From the NCBI GenBank assembly GCA_964547585.1, contig CAZJOI010000010.1, positions 1-24,825 on the forward strand: 24,825 nt of DNA, given 5' to 3'. The notes beneath the pieces are model-generated. The model had not been told where the DNA came from, did no database searches, and worked only from the letters and a program-made list of their open reading frames with translations. Positions 1 to 7,040 of this stretch are shown here, in pieces. The translations under genes and the position numbers were made by a program. Each line of letters begins with the position of its first letter. Position 1 is the stretch's first letter. This DNA comes from CAZSCF01 sp964547585. Lineage in GTDB: Bacteria > Patescibacteriota > Minisyncoccia > Moranbacterales > UBA2206.

Positions 1-1037
1 TAAGCCAAGAAAACAACCTAAATCCTAAGTATACCTTTGAAAATTTTGTTGTCGGTGGAAGCAATGAGCTGGCCAGGGCTGCTTGCTATGTTGTTTCTCA
101 AAATTTGGGTAAAGTTTACAACCCCCTGTTCATTTATGGCGGAGTGGGTCTTGGCAAAACTCACCTATTACAATCGATTGGAAACGAGGTTTTACGAAAA
201 AACCCCAAAACTAAGGTAAAATACATCACCTCAGAAAGATTTACCAGCGAGCTAATTGATTCCATAAAAAACCAAAAAATCGACACCTTTAAGGAACACT
301 ATCAAAAAATAGACCTGATAATCATTGACGATATCCAGTTTCTTTCCGGGAAAGAAAAAACACAAGAAGAATTTTTCCATATTTTTAATCATCTTTATCA
401 GCTAAATAAGCAAATTGTGCTTAGCAGCGACAGGCCCCCCAAGGCCATCCCCACGCTCGAGGAAAGGCTTAGGTCGCGTTTTGAGGGAGGGATGATTGCT
501 GATGTTTCTCGTGCTGATTTTGAAACAAGAATGGCCATTTTAAGGAAAAAAGCTGAAGAACTAGATCTTAAAATAGAACTTGATGCCCTTGAGTTTATTG
601 CCTCAAATATCGTTAATAATATTCGGGAGCTAGAGGGAGCCCTAAATAGAGTTTTTGTTTCCTCCCAACTCTCTAATGAAAAGCTGACCCTGCCCTTTGT
701 GTCAAACTGCCTTTCTGAGTTAGTCTCTAGCGGAAAAAGAAAGGGCATAACCCATAAACACGTCTTTAGAGCTGTTTCTGAATTTTATGATATCAACCCC
801 GACGATCTTATTATTAAGGGAAGAAAAAAGGAAATAGTAAGACCTCGCCAAGTCGCTATATATTTAATGCGCAGCGAACTTAATTATTCTTACCCCGGAA
901 TTGGTGAAAAGTTGGGCGGGAGAGACCACACAACTGCCATGCACGCCTTTGAAAAAATAAAAAAAGAACTTGCCTTTAATGAAAAGCTTATAGAAGAGAT
1001 CGCTCACTTAAAAGAACAATTATATAAAATAAGTTAG
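1..1037 (+). CDS. dnaA: Chromosomal replication initiator DnaA (5' end missing)
   Basis: AAA+ ATPase that binds DnaA boxes, melts the origin and recruits the helicase. The frame is open from base 3 and the true start lies left of the window. The fragment (about 344 residues) opens with NPKYTFENFVVGGSNELA, the entry to domain III. It then shows Walker A (GGVGLGKTH), Walker B (LIIIDDIQFL), a sensor I/arginine-finger stretch (SSDRPP...LRSRFEGG) and the C-terminal domain IV DNA-binding signature (GGRDHTTAMHAFEKI). Domains I and II are not visible. It ends in TAG and is followed by a spacer carrying DnaA boxes and then dnaN, the usual gene order at a bacterial origin. The TTG inside the frame at 105 is not the start, because conserved sequence continues upstream. 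Confidence 0.97.
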   Translation, partial: SQENNLNPKYTFENFVVGGSNELARAACYVVSQNLGKVYNPLFIYGGVGLGKTHLLQSIGNEVLRKNPKTKVKYITSERFTSELIDSIKNQKIDTFKEHYQKIDLIIIDDIQFLSGKEKTQEEFFHIFNHLYQLNKQIVLSSDRPPKAIPTLEERLRSRFEGGMIADVSRADFETRMAILRKKAEELDLKIELDALEFIASNIVNNIRELEGALNRVFVSSQLSNEKLTLPFVSNCLSELVSSGKRKGITHKHVFRAVSEFYDINPDDLIIKGRKKEIVRPRQVAIYLMRSELNYSYPGIGEKLGGRDHTTAMHAFEKIKKELAFNEKLIEEIAHLKEQLYKIS

Positions 1038-1042
1038 TAAGC

Positions 1043-1051
1043 TGTGGATAA
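1043..1051 (-). promoter_or_regulatory. DnaA box (perfect)
   Basis: The plus strand reads TGTGGATAA, the exact complement of the consensus TTATCCACA. It lies five bases after the dnaA stop codon, so it could serve origin binding, dnaA control, or both. Confidence 0.75.
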
Positions 1052-1190
1052 CCCATAAAAAACACCGCCCCAACCCTGTTTATAAACTATCCATTACCAC
1101 ACCAAAACCCCCTCCTAACTTCCAATTTTTATTTTTTAATAAATAACTCCTCACACAACACCCAACTCAAGCACCTAAAAAACACCTTCT

Positions 1191-1199
1191 TTATCCACA
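1191..1199 (+). promoter_or_regulatory. DnaA box (perfect)
   Basis: Exact TTATCCACA in the dnaA-dnaN spacer, in the same orientation as the imperfect box at 1244-1252 that precedes the AT-rich tract. Confidence 0.75.
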
Positions 1200-1243
1200 C
1201 CCCCTATATTTATTTTTTACTTAAATATAAACCAAATTAATAC

Positions 1244-1252
1244 ATATCCACA
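1244..1252 (+). promoter_or_regulatory. DnaA box (one mismatch)
   Basis: ATATCCACA differs from the consensus only at its first base. It sits right at the left edge of the A/T tract that runs up to dnaN. That is where an unwinding-element-proximal box is expected. Confidence 0.55.
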
Positions 1253-1297
1253 GATTTATTATTTATAATAATAATTAATAACTACTTATATATATTT

Positions 1298-2455
1298 ATG
1301 AAATTACTTTGTATTAAAGAAAATTTTAAAAAAGCTATTTTAAATTCAGAAAGGATTGTTTCTAAACAAACAACCCTACCTATTTTAAATAATATTTTAT
1401 TTGAAGTAGATAAAAACACACTAAAATTATCAGCAACTAATCTAGAAATAGGAATAATTTCTAAATTATCCACAAAAACAGAAAGAATAGGAAAAATAAC
1501 AATTCCAGCTAAGACAATTAGTGGTTTTGTAAGTAATTTACCCTCTGAAAATAAAAATATAACACTGGAAACTATAAACCAAGAATTAAAAATAAGTAGC
1601 GGCTCATTACGAGCCACCATAAAGGGGTTGTCTGCGGATGAATTTCCCCTAATCCCTCCCAAAAAGGCTGATTATTTATTTTCCATTCCAGCTAATAAAC
1701 TAAAAGAAATAATATTAAAAATACTCCCCTGTGTGGCCTTCAATGAGATTAGACAGGAATTGACTGGGGTGAATGTTATTTTAACCGAAGAGAGTGTTTT
1801 TTTTGCAGCAACAGACAGCTTTCGCTTGTCGGAGGGTAGTTTTAAGTTGGAAAAAGAGGATAAAAACCAAGAAATTTATAGTGTTTTTATAAAAAACATA
1901 AACAACATTATAATTCCAGCGAATACTTTCATTGAACTACTGCGAGTTATTTCTGGGGAGACAAACAGGGTTGTTGTGACCATTGAGGATGGACAGATTT
2001 TTTTTGAAGTTGACGGCATACAAATTGTTTCAAGGTTGATTAATGGAAAGTATCCTGAATACAAACATATTATTCCCGGAAGCTTTAAGACCAAGGTTAT
2101 TTTGGATAGAAGTCTTGTGCAGGGGGCGGTAAAGATGGCGAGTATTTTTACTTCAGGAAAGTCTGGCGAAATTTTTTTAGAAACTAAATTAGAAAATTCA
2201 AAAGTGATTATTGGAGCTAAAAATTCAGAAGTTGGAGAAAATATATCCGAAATAAAAGGGGATATTATTGGCCAAGACCAACGAGTTGTCTTTAACCCCA
2301 AATATTTATTGGATGGATTAAGTTCTATTACCACTAGCTCCACAGCCATTCTTATTAATAGTGAGACTTCGCCAGTCGCAATAAAAGAAATAAACGAAAA
2401 GACGGGAGAAATTATTGAAGACTACATATATATTGTGATGCCAATTAAAAACTAA
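1298..2455 (+). CDS. dnaN: DNA polymerase III beta subunit (sliding clamp)
   Basis: Ring-shaped processivity clamp that tethers DNA polymerase III to DNA. The 385-residue product is full length for the family (usually about 365-385). It begins MKLLCIKENFKKAILNSERI, with the typical domain 1 stretch TTLPILNNILFEV. The conserved end IYIVMPIKN corresponds to the family's VMPM-type C-terminus, which forms part of the partner-binding pocket. The ATG at 1298 comes directly after an A/T tract with no visible Shine-Dalgarno sequence. A perfect DnaA box lies inside the gene at 1466-1474. The 5' third of the gene is noticeably AT-rich, like the spacer before it. trxB follows after 20 bases. Confidence 0.97.
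   Translation: MKLLCIKENFKKAILNSERIVSKQTTLPILNNILFEVDKNTLKLSATNLEIGIISKLSTKTERIGKITIPAKTISGFVSNLPSENKNITLETINQELKISSGSLRATIKGLSADEFPLIPPKKADYLFSIPANKLKEIILKILPCVAFNEIRQELTGVNVILTEESVFFAATDSFRLSEGSFKLEKEDKNQEIYSVFIKNINNIIIPANTFIELLRVISGETNRVVVTIEDGQIFFEVDGIQIVSRLINGKYPEYKHIIPGSFKTKVILDRSLVQGAVKMASIFTSGKSGEIFLETKLENSKVIIGAKNSEVGENISEIKGDIIGQDQRVVFNPKYLLDGLSSITTSSTAILINSETSPVAIKEINEKTGEIIEDYIYIVMPIKN
1466..1474 (+). promoter_or_regulatory. DnaA box inside dnaN (perfect)
   Basis: Exact TTATCCACA in the dnaN reading frame, where it encodes part of K-L-S-T-K. It has the same orientation as the two plus-strand boxes upstream. It may extend the DnaA-binding cluster into the gene, or it may be chance. 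Confidence 0.45.
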
Positions 2456-2475
2456 TTTTTTAGTATCTAAAACTT

Positions 2476-3402
2476 ATGGAGGAAAAAAATAACTACGACC
2501 TGGTCATTGTGGGTGCTGGTCCTGCGGGACTTTCCGCGTCTATTTATGCATCTCGTTTTGGAATCAAACATCTTGTTTTTGGTGGTCTGATGGGCGGAAC
2601 AATTTCCGAGGCTCATTTGGTAGATAATTATATGGGCATGGAAGATATAAATGGCGGTACTCTTTCCCAGAAGTTTTATCAGCATGCTAAAAAATATGGG
2701 ACAGAAATTTTGGCGAGCTTGGTTAGTAAGATAGAAAAAAAAGAAGATCTTTTTGAAATTACTTTTGATGGAGAAAAAAAGATATTGGCTAGAGCGGTCT
2801 TGTTGGCCACCGGAACCAGGCGCAAAAAAATTGGAATAAAAGGAGAAGATGAGTTTTTTGGCAAGGGCGTTTCTTATTGCGCGACTTGTGATGGATTTTT
2901 TTACAAAAACAAAAGAATAGGAGTTATTGGCGGTGCCAACAGCGCTGTTTCGGCGGCAGTTTATTTATCAGATATTGCACAAGAGGTATTTTTGATTTAT
3001 AGGAAGGATATTTTGCCTGCCGAAGAATATTGGGTAAAAATGGCAAAAGAAAATAAAAAAATTAAAATACTTTATAATACAAATGTGGTTGAAGTTTTTG
3101 GAGAAAAAAAAGTAGAGGGGGTAAAATTAGATAAAGATTTTGAAGAAAAAAGAGAACTTAAAATAGACGGTCTATTTATTGAGTGTGGTTCTAATCCAAG
3201 CGTAGACTTTGCTGATAACTTAGGCATAGAAAAGGATGAGACCGGATTTGTAAAAATTCAAAAGGGTTGTGAAACATCGGTGCCGGGTGTTTGGGCGGCG
3301 GGGGACATAACGGATGGATCAAACAAGTTTTTTCAGGTGATAACAGCCGCCGCAGAGGGCGCCATTGCAACTAAGAGTATCCACAACTATTTGAAGAAAT
3401 AA
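2476..3402 (+). CDS. trxB: Thioredoxin reductase (NAD(P)H, FAD)
   Basis: Flavoprotein that reduces thioredoxin in the cytoplasm using NAD(P)H. The 308 residues match the low-molecular-weight bacterial type. Visible are an FAD-binding GAGPAGLSA (13-21), the redox-active CATC (C135 and C138), a second nucleotide-binding stretch GVIGGANSAVSAA (149-161) and the FAD-binding VPGVWAAGDI near the end. The HRR-type motif that usually recognises the NADPH 2'-phosphate is IYRK here (174-177), so cofactor preference may be shifted towards NADH; this is inference. No Shine-Dalgarno sequence precedes the ATG. It lies 20 bases after dnaN and 5 bases before the dciA-like gene, so it is probably co-transcribed with replication genes. 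Confidence 0.93.
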   Translation: MEEKNNYDLVIVGAGPAGLSASIYASRFGIKHLVFGGLMGGTISEAHLVDNYMGMEDINGGTLSQKFYQHAKKYGTEILASLVSKIEKKEDLFEITFDGEKKILARAVLLATGTRRKKIGIKGEDEFFGKGVSYCATCDGFFYKNKRIGVIGGANSAVSAAVYLSDIAQEVFLIYRKDILPAEEYWVKMAKENKKIKILYNTNVVEVFGEKKVEGVKLDKDFEEKRELKIDGLFIECGSNPSVDFADNLGIEKDETGFVKIQKGCETSVPGVWAAGDITDGSNKFFQVITAAAEGAIATKSIHNYLKK

Positions 3403-3407
3403 GGCAA

Positions 3408-3698
3408 ATGATAAAATCTTTTAAGAATCTCATAGGAGATGGAAAAAAATATTTAGCTAAAAAAACAGCTCCAGATAAGGAGACTGTTTTTTATGTTTTT
3501 AAGGAAGTTGTGCAAGAATATTTTGGGAAAGTTGGGTTAGAAAAGTTGGTGCCGGATTATTTTTTCAGTGGGAGTCTTTTTGTTCGAGCCCAAAATTCAG
3601 TGTGGTCTTCCGAGTTATGGATAAATAGGAAAGAAATAATTCGAAAAATAAATAAGAAGATCGGGGAAGAATTCGTGAAGGAAATAAAAATGAAATAA
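3408..3698 (+). CDS. dciA: DciA-like (DUF721) helicase-loading protein
   Basis: Small 96-residue protein that I assign to the DciA/DUF721 family. Members load or operate the replicative helicase DnaB in bacteria that lack DnaC/DnaI. The family core is visible: GSLFVRAQNSVWSSEL (55-70), then a helix with N-R-K...I-N-K-K-I-G and a closing V-K-E-I. This is the strand-strand-helix order of the KH-like fold, with the conserved Trp and the buried V-R-A strand. It is shorter than many DciA proteins and has no long disordered tail. Position in a dnaA-dnaN cluster, 5 bases after trxB and just before a terminator, supports a replication role. The family call rests on a short pattern, so confidence is moderate. 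Confidence 0.72.
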   Translation: MIKSFKNLIGDGKKYLAKKTAPDKETVFYVFKEVVQEYFGKVGLEKLVPDYFFSGSLFVRAQNSVWSSELWINRKEIIRKINKKIGEEFVKEIKMK

Positions 3699-3721
3699 AA
3701 AAACCACGCTCGTGGTTTTTT
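3697..3721. terminator. Bidirectional intrinsic terminator
   Basis: AAAACCACG and CGTGGTTTT form a stem with A and T runs on either side. It lies between the convergent dciA-like gene (ends 3698) and the penicillin-binding protein gene (ends 3737 on the minus strand), so it can serve both. Confidence 0.8.
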
Positions 3722-3736
3722 GAAAAAAGTCTTTTT

Positions 3737-5971
3737 TTAATCAAAATCGCCCGATTCGCATTTTTCTGTGGGTGCCTCAGCATTTTTAATGTCCTTGTCG
3801 TCTTTGGCCCATTTTTGAACTGCCTTTTCCCAGTTATTAAACTGCGGATCTTTTTCGGGGTCTTTTGGCGCATCTCCCCGCGGATCATCTTTGTCGACAT
3901 AATAAAGAATAGAGTGTCCTACAAAAAACCTTTTTTCATCTTCCTCGCCATCGGGGCAATCACTTGAAGCCAAGCAATATTTATCCTTTTTTATTTTACA
4001 AACCTTAATTTTTTCAATAAAATCTAGGTTGCCATCCAGGATGGCTTTGCCCGTTTCCTCTTTTTCATATTTAGGAAAGTCTTCTGTAACATAATTTTTT
4101 AGTGCTTGATCCATAAAAGCTCTCCAAATAGGAGCTGCTACATAAATTCCATCGGCCCCCTTAGCCATTGGAGAATTATTGTTATTTCCAGCCCAAACGC
4201 CAACGGCTAGGGATGGGGTGTATCCCATCGTCCAACCATCACGCCATTCGTTGGTAGTTCCGGTTTTGGCTGCAACTTGGCGGTTGCTGAAGGATAGGGG
4301 GTTGTTGTTTCCAAAAACAGGTGCTCGAAGGTCATTGGTGGATATAACGTAGTCTAACATAGAAACATATTTTTCTTCTATAACTCTCTTTCCTTCGGTA
4401 TTTTTATATTCTTCCAAAATGTTTCCTTTAGCGTCAACTATCTTTAGGATAGCTGTTTTATTATGGAAAATTCCTCCCGCAGCCAACGTTGCAAAAGCAT
4501 TAGTGTGATCAAGCAGCTTCACTTCTCCACCGCCCAAAACCAAAGATAGACCAAGTTTTTCGGGATTGCTAAGCGTTGTTATGCCTAAATCTCTAGCTGT
4601 TTGAACGGAGTCTTTTACTCCGGCCAAATAAAGAGTTTCAACGGCGGGAACATTAAGGGACATTGCCAATGCGTTTTTCATTTGGAGGGGACCCCTGTTT
4701 TTTTCATCGTAATTTTTTGGAGTATAGGTTTTTCCATCAGCTGTCTCAAAATTAGTGTTCACGTCCCAGAGTTGGGTTTCTGGTGTATAACCCTTCTTGA
4801 AGGCTGTTAAGTAGACGTAGGGCTTAAAAGAAGAGCCAGGTTGACGATCTCGGATGGAAACGTTAACCTGCCCATCAATTGTTTTATCGAAATAATCTTT
4901 TGATCCAACCATGGCCAAAATCTGACCATTTTTAGGGTCAATGGCGACCAAGGAAGCGTTGTTAGCTCCATATTTTTTAGTATTAAGATCGGCACCATCT
5001 TTTACGACTTTCTCAGCGATTTGTTGTTTGTCCCAATCTAGCGCAGTGTAAACTTTTAGCCCGCCCTGTTCAACTGCCTGTTCGCCGTAGGTTTTTTCCA
5101 AATATTCTTTGACATACATTACAAAATGAGGAGCAGAAATATTTTCTTGAAAGGATCTTACTTTAGATAAAACAGTTACCTGTTTAAATTCAGTAGCCTG
5201 ATCTTTAGTGATATATCCCAAATCAGCCATTCTTTTCAAGGCATATTCTTGTCTACCCTTAAGGGCGTCTGGGTGAGAACCATTGGGGGAATAATAACTT
5301 GGCGCTTGAGGCAAGGAAGCCAAAAGAGCAGCTTCATCAAGGCTTAGGTCTCTTGCGTTTTTTCCAAAAAAAGTCAACGAGGCCGCCTCAATTCCATAGG
5401 CGTTTGAACCGTAGGGAATTTGATTAAGATACATTTCTAAAATTTCATCTTTTGAATATTTGGTTTCCAGTTCTATTGATAAGATCGCCTCTTTTATTTT
5501 TCTGGAAAGCTTTTTTTCGTCTGTGAGAAGGGCTTTTTTTACAAATTGTTGGGTAATGGTTGATCCTCCCTGTGAGGCTCCTCCGCCAATGACATCTTTC
5601 AGGGCTGCTCTCATAATAGAGCTGAATTTAATACCATGATGAGAATAAAAGTCTTGGTCTTCCAGTGCGATAGTGGCATATTTAACGCTATCTGGGATAT
5701 CACTAAAGGGGATAATGGTTCTTTTTTCTTCTCCGTGTACTTCATAAAGAATATGCTGTCCCGATCGATCATAAATTTTAGTTGATTCGGCTATAAAACG
5801 TTCATTCATTTCTCCCGGGGAAGGCAGGTCTTTGGAAAAATAGATAAAAACTCCCAAAACAAAAATAAAAACAGCCAAACAAAAATAAATAGCCAAGATT
5901 CCAAAAAACTTCCACCGGTTGCTTTTGGAGGCATGTTTCAAGTCTTTAAATGAGACAAAAACGTGTTTCAT
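3737..5971 (-). CDS. Class A penicillin-binding protein (transglycosylase/transpeptidase)
   Basis: Bifunctional peptidoglycan synthase of the PBP1A type, anchored in the membrane with its catalytic domains outside. Numbering is from the ATG at 5971 (744 residues). A membrane helix spans about 23-46. The GT51 domain holds ALEDQDFYSHHG (catalytic Glu about 104) and GGSTITQQ. The transpeptidase domain holds SSFK (nucleophile Ser about 380, Lys 383), SLN (about 438-440) and KTGTT (about 569). After it come three cysteines (C-x8-C-x5-C), then an acidic and lysine-rich tail to the end. A TTG nine bases upstream (5980) is in frame, but the promoter at 5986-6014 predicts transcription starting near 5979, which favours the ATG. 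The next gene upstream (ending 6084) is in the same orientation, but this gene has its own promoter. Confidence 0.95.
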   Translation of the reverse strand: MKHVFVSFKDLKHASKSNRWKFFGILAIYFCLAVFIFVLGVFIYFSKDLPSPGEMNERFIAESTKIYDRSGQHILYEVHGEEKRTIIPFSDIPDSVKYATIALEDQDFYSHHGIKFSSIMRAALKDVIGGGASQGGSTITQQFVKKALLTDEKKLSRKIKEAILSIELETKYSKDEILEMYLNQIPYGSNAYGIEAASLTFFGKNARDLSLDEAALLASLPQAPSYYSPNGSHPDALKGRQEYALKRMADLGYITKDQATEFKQVTVLSKVRSFQENISAPHFVMYVKEYLEKTYGEQAVEQGGLKVYTALDWDKQQIAEKVVKDGADLNTKKYGANNASLVAIDPKNGQILAMVGSKDYFDKTIDGQVNVSIRDRQPGSSFKPYVYLTAFKKGYTPETQLWDVNTNFETADGKTYTPKNYDEKNRGPLQMKNALAMSLNVPAVETLYLAGVKDSVQTARDLGITTLSNPEKLGLSLVLGGGEVKLLDHTNAFATLAAGGIFHNKTAILKIVDAKGNILEEYKNTEGKRVIEEKYVSMLDYVISTNDLRAPVFGNNNPLSFSNRQVAAKTGTTNEWRDGWTMGYTPSLAVGVWAGNNNNSPMAKGADGIYVAAPIWRAFMDQALKNYVTEDFPKYEKEETGKAILDGNLDFIEKIKVCKIKKDKYCLASSDCPDGEEDEKRFFVGHSILYYVDKDDPRGDAPKDPEKDPQFNNWEKAVQKWAKDDKDIKNAEAPTEKCESGDFD

Positions 5972-5985
5972 AGTGGTCAAAGTAC

Positions 5986-6014
5986 ATTATATTATAAAAA
6001 AGCTGAAAGTTCAA
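5986..6014 (-). promoter_or_regulatory. Sigma70-type promoter for the penicillin-binding protein gene
   Basis: On the minus strand TTGAAC (6014-6009) and TATAAT (5991-5986) are separated by 17 bases. The expected start is near 5979, which gives a leader of about 8 bases before the ATG at 5971. Confidence 0.65.
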
Positions 6015-6083
6015 ATGATAATATGTAGCGAGAATAAAAATTCCCAAGCCAAACTATTTTTAATAAAGAAATGAGTAAATGAA

Positions 6084-7034
6084 TTATTTGGCAATCTTTA
6101 CCATAAATCGGATAATCTCCTCAATAACATTTCTGGTTTTTCCGTGATTTGGGTTGTAGTGAATATAGAGATCGGGCTTACCGTTAATCTCAATGATATA
6201 AAAAGATTGATCATTTGGGCTTTTGGAAACATCTTCGCAGATGACATCAATGCCAACTAAACTCCTTCCAACTATTTCCGAGGCTTTTACACAAATTTTT
6301 TCTATATCCTTATTTACTAAATCAGTAACATCATTTACTTCGCCACCTTCTGCTAGACAAGAATTTCTTTTGAAAAAAACCTCCTGGCCTTTTGGTAAAA
6401 TACTTTCCAGTTTTAGATTTTTTTCTGCCAAAATTTGTTTTAACTTCTTATCAATGGCGGTTTGCTTCTCGGTCCTTAGCTGCTTTTTTAAAATAAGATC
6501 TTCGATTGTGGATGTCCCGTCGCCAGTAACATAAGGGATAATCATTTCTAGGGCTCCGATAATTTTTTTATCCAAAACAAGTAAGCGAAACTCTTTCCCA
6601 AAAACCATTTGTTGGGCAATCATGCTGCGATATTTCGGCAATTGATTTTCAAGAACGCGCAAAGCCTCTCCCGGACTATGAATAAATGGAAAAATTCCTT
6701 TACTGTTAGAGCCCTGAGCATCTTTTATAATTATGGGATAAGTAAGTTTGTGCAAGCTTTTGACCGCGGTTTCTTGAGTGTAGTTTTTTTTATAAAAACA
6801 CTCTGTTTTAGGTGTGGGCAAGCTATATTCCTGGAGTAGCTTATATGTGATGTCTTTGCACTTGCTCATTCGCACACTAGAAAAAGACTGACGATTAATG
6901 GAGATCTTTCGTTCAATAAAAATGCGCTTACCAAGTATTTTAATATAAAAACATCCGCGCTCAGGAATAAACTCTTCAATTGTTCCTCCCATAGCTAGAA
7001 CGACCTTTTTAATGACAGGTGGGTTTTTAATCAT
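6084..7034 (-). CDS. ATP-grasp ligase, cyanophycin synthetase-like catalytic domain
   Basis: Stand-alone ATP-grasp enzyme (316 residues) that forms an amide bond by way of an acyl-phosphate. The pattern follows the ATP-grasp part of cyanophycin synthetases and GshF-type glutamate-cysteine ligases. Visible are IIIKDAQGSNSKGI (101-114, with the ATP-binding Lys and a flexible Gly/Ser loop), FGKEFRLLVLDKKIIGA (145-161), VTGDGTSTIEDLI (169-181), GGEVNDVTDLV (230-240), GRSLVGIDVICED, and the metal-binding IIEINGKPDL (280-289, Glu282 and Asn284). The C-terminal Mur-ligase domain of cyanophycin synthetase is absent, so it is not a cyanophycin synthetase. The substrate is unknown. It starts 6 bases after the ATP-grasp/protease fusion and is the last gene of the yebC-ruvC operon. 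No clear terminator follows it. Confidence 0.82.
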   Translation of the reverse strand: MIKNPPVIKKVVLAMGGTIEEFIPERGCFYIKILGKRIFIERKISINRQSFSSVRMSKCKDITYKLLQEYSLPTPKTECFYKKNYTQETAVKSLHKLTYPIIIKDAQGSNSKGIFPFIHSPGEALRVLENQLPKYRSMIAQQMVFGKEFRLLVLDKKIIGALEMIIPYVTGDGTSTIEDLILKKQLRTEKQTAIDKKLKQILAEKNLKLESILPKGQEVFFKRNSCLAEGGEVNDVTDLVNKDIEKICVKASEIVGRSLVGIDVICEDVSKSPNDQSFYIIEINGKPDLYIHYNPNHGKTRNVIEEIIRFMVKIAK

Positions 7035-7040
7035 AATTTT

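Larger units (their letters stand above)
1038..1297. other. Candidate replication origin (dnaA-dnaN spacer)
   Basis: No gene is visible here. Perfect DnaA boxes (TTATCCACA) lie at 1043-1051 (minus) and 1191-1199 (plus), with a one-mismatch box (ATATCCACA) at 1244-1252 (plus). An almost pure A/T tract at 1254-1297 leads directly into the dnaN start and is a plausible unwinding element. The top strand is extremely poor in G: I count about 67 C and 4 G between 1052 and 1297. Position between dnaA and dnaN is the classical oriC site in many bacteria. That this is the active origin is inference. Confidence 0.7.

Noticed and set aside
1282..1662. Long minus-strand frame over dnaN
   Set aside because: It lies antisense to the conserved dnaN frame and shows no family motif, so it is a shadow of that gene.
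3372..3385. A DnaA box-like string (GTATCCACA) in the end of trxB
   Set aside because: It has a mismatch and lies isolated from the other boxes; a single near-match is expected by chance.
5972..5980. TTG start for the penicillin-binding protein three codons upstream
   Set aside because: The predicted transcription start near 5979 would exclude it, and an ATG follows at 5971.
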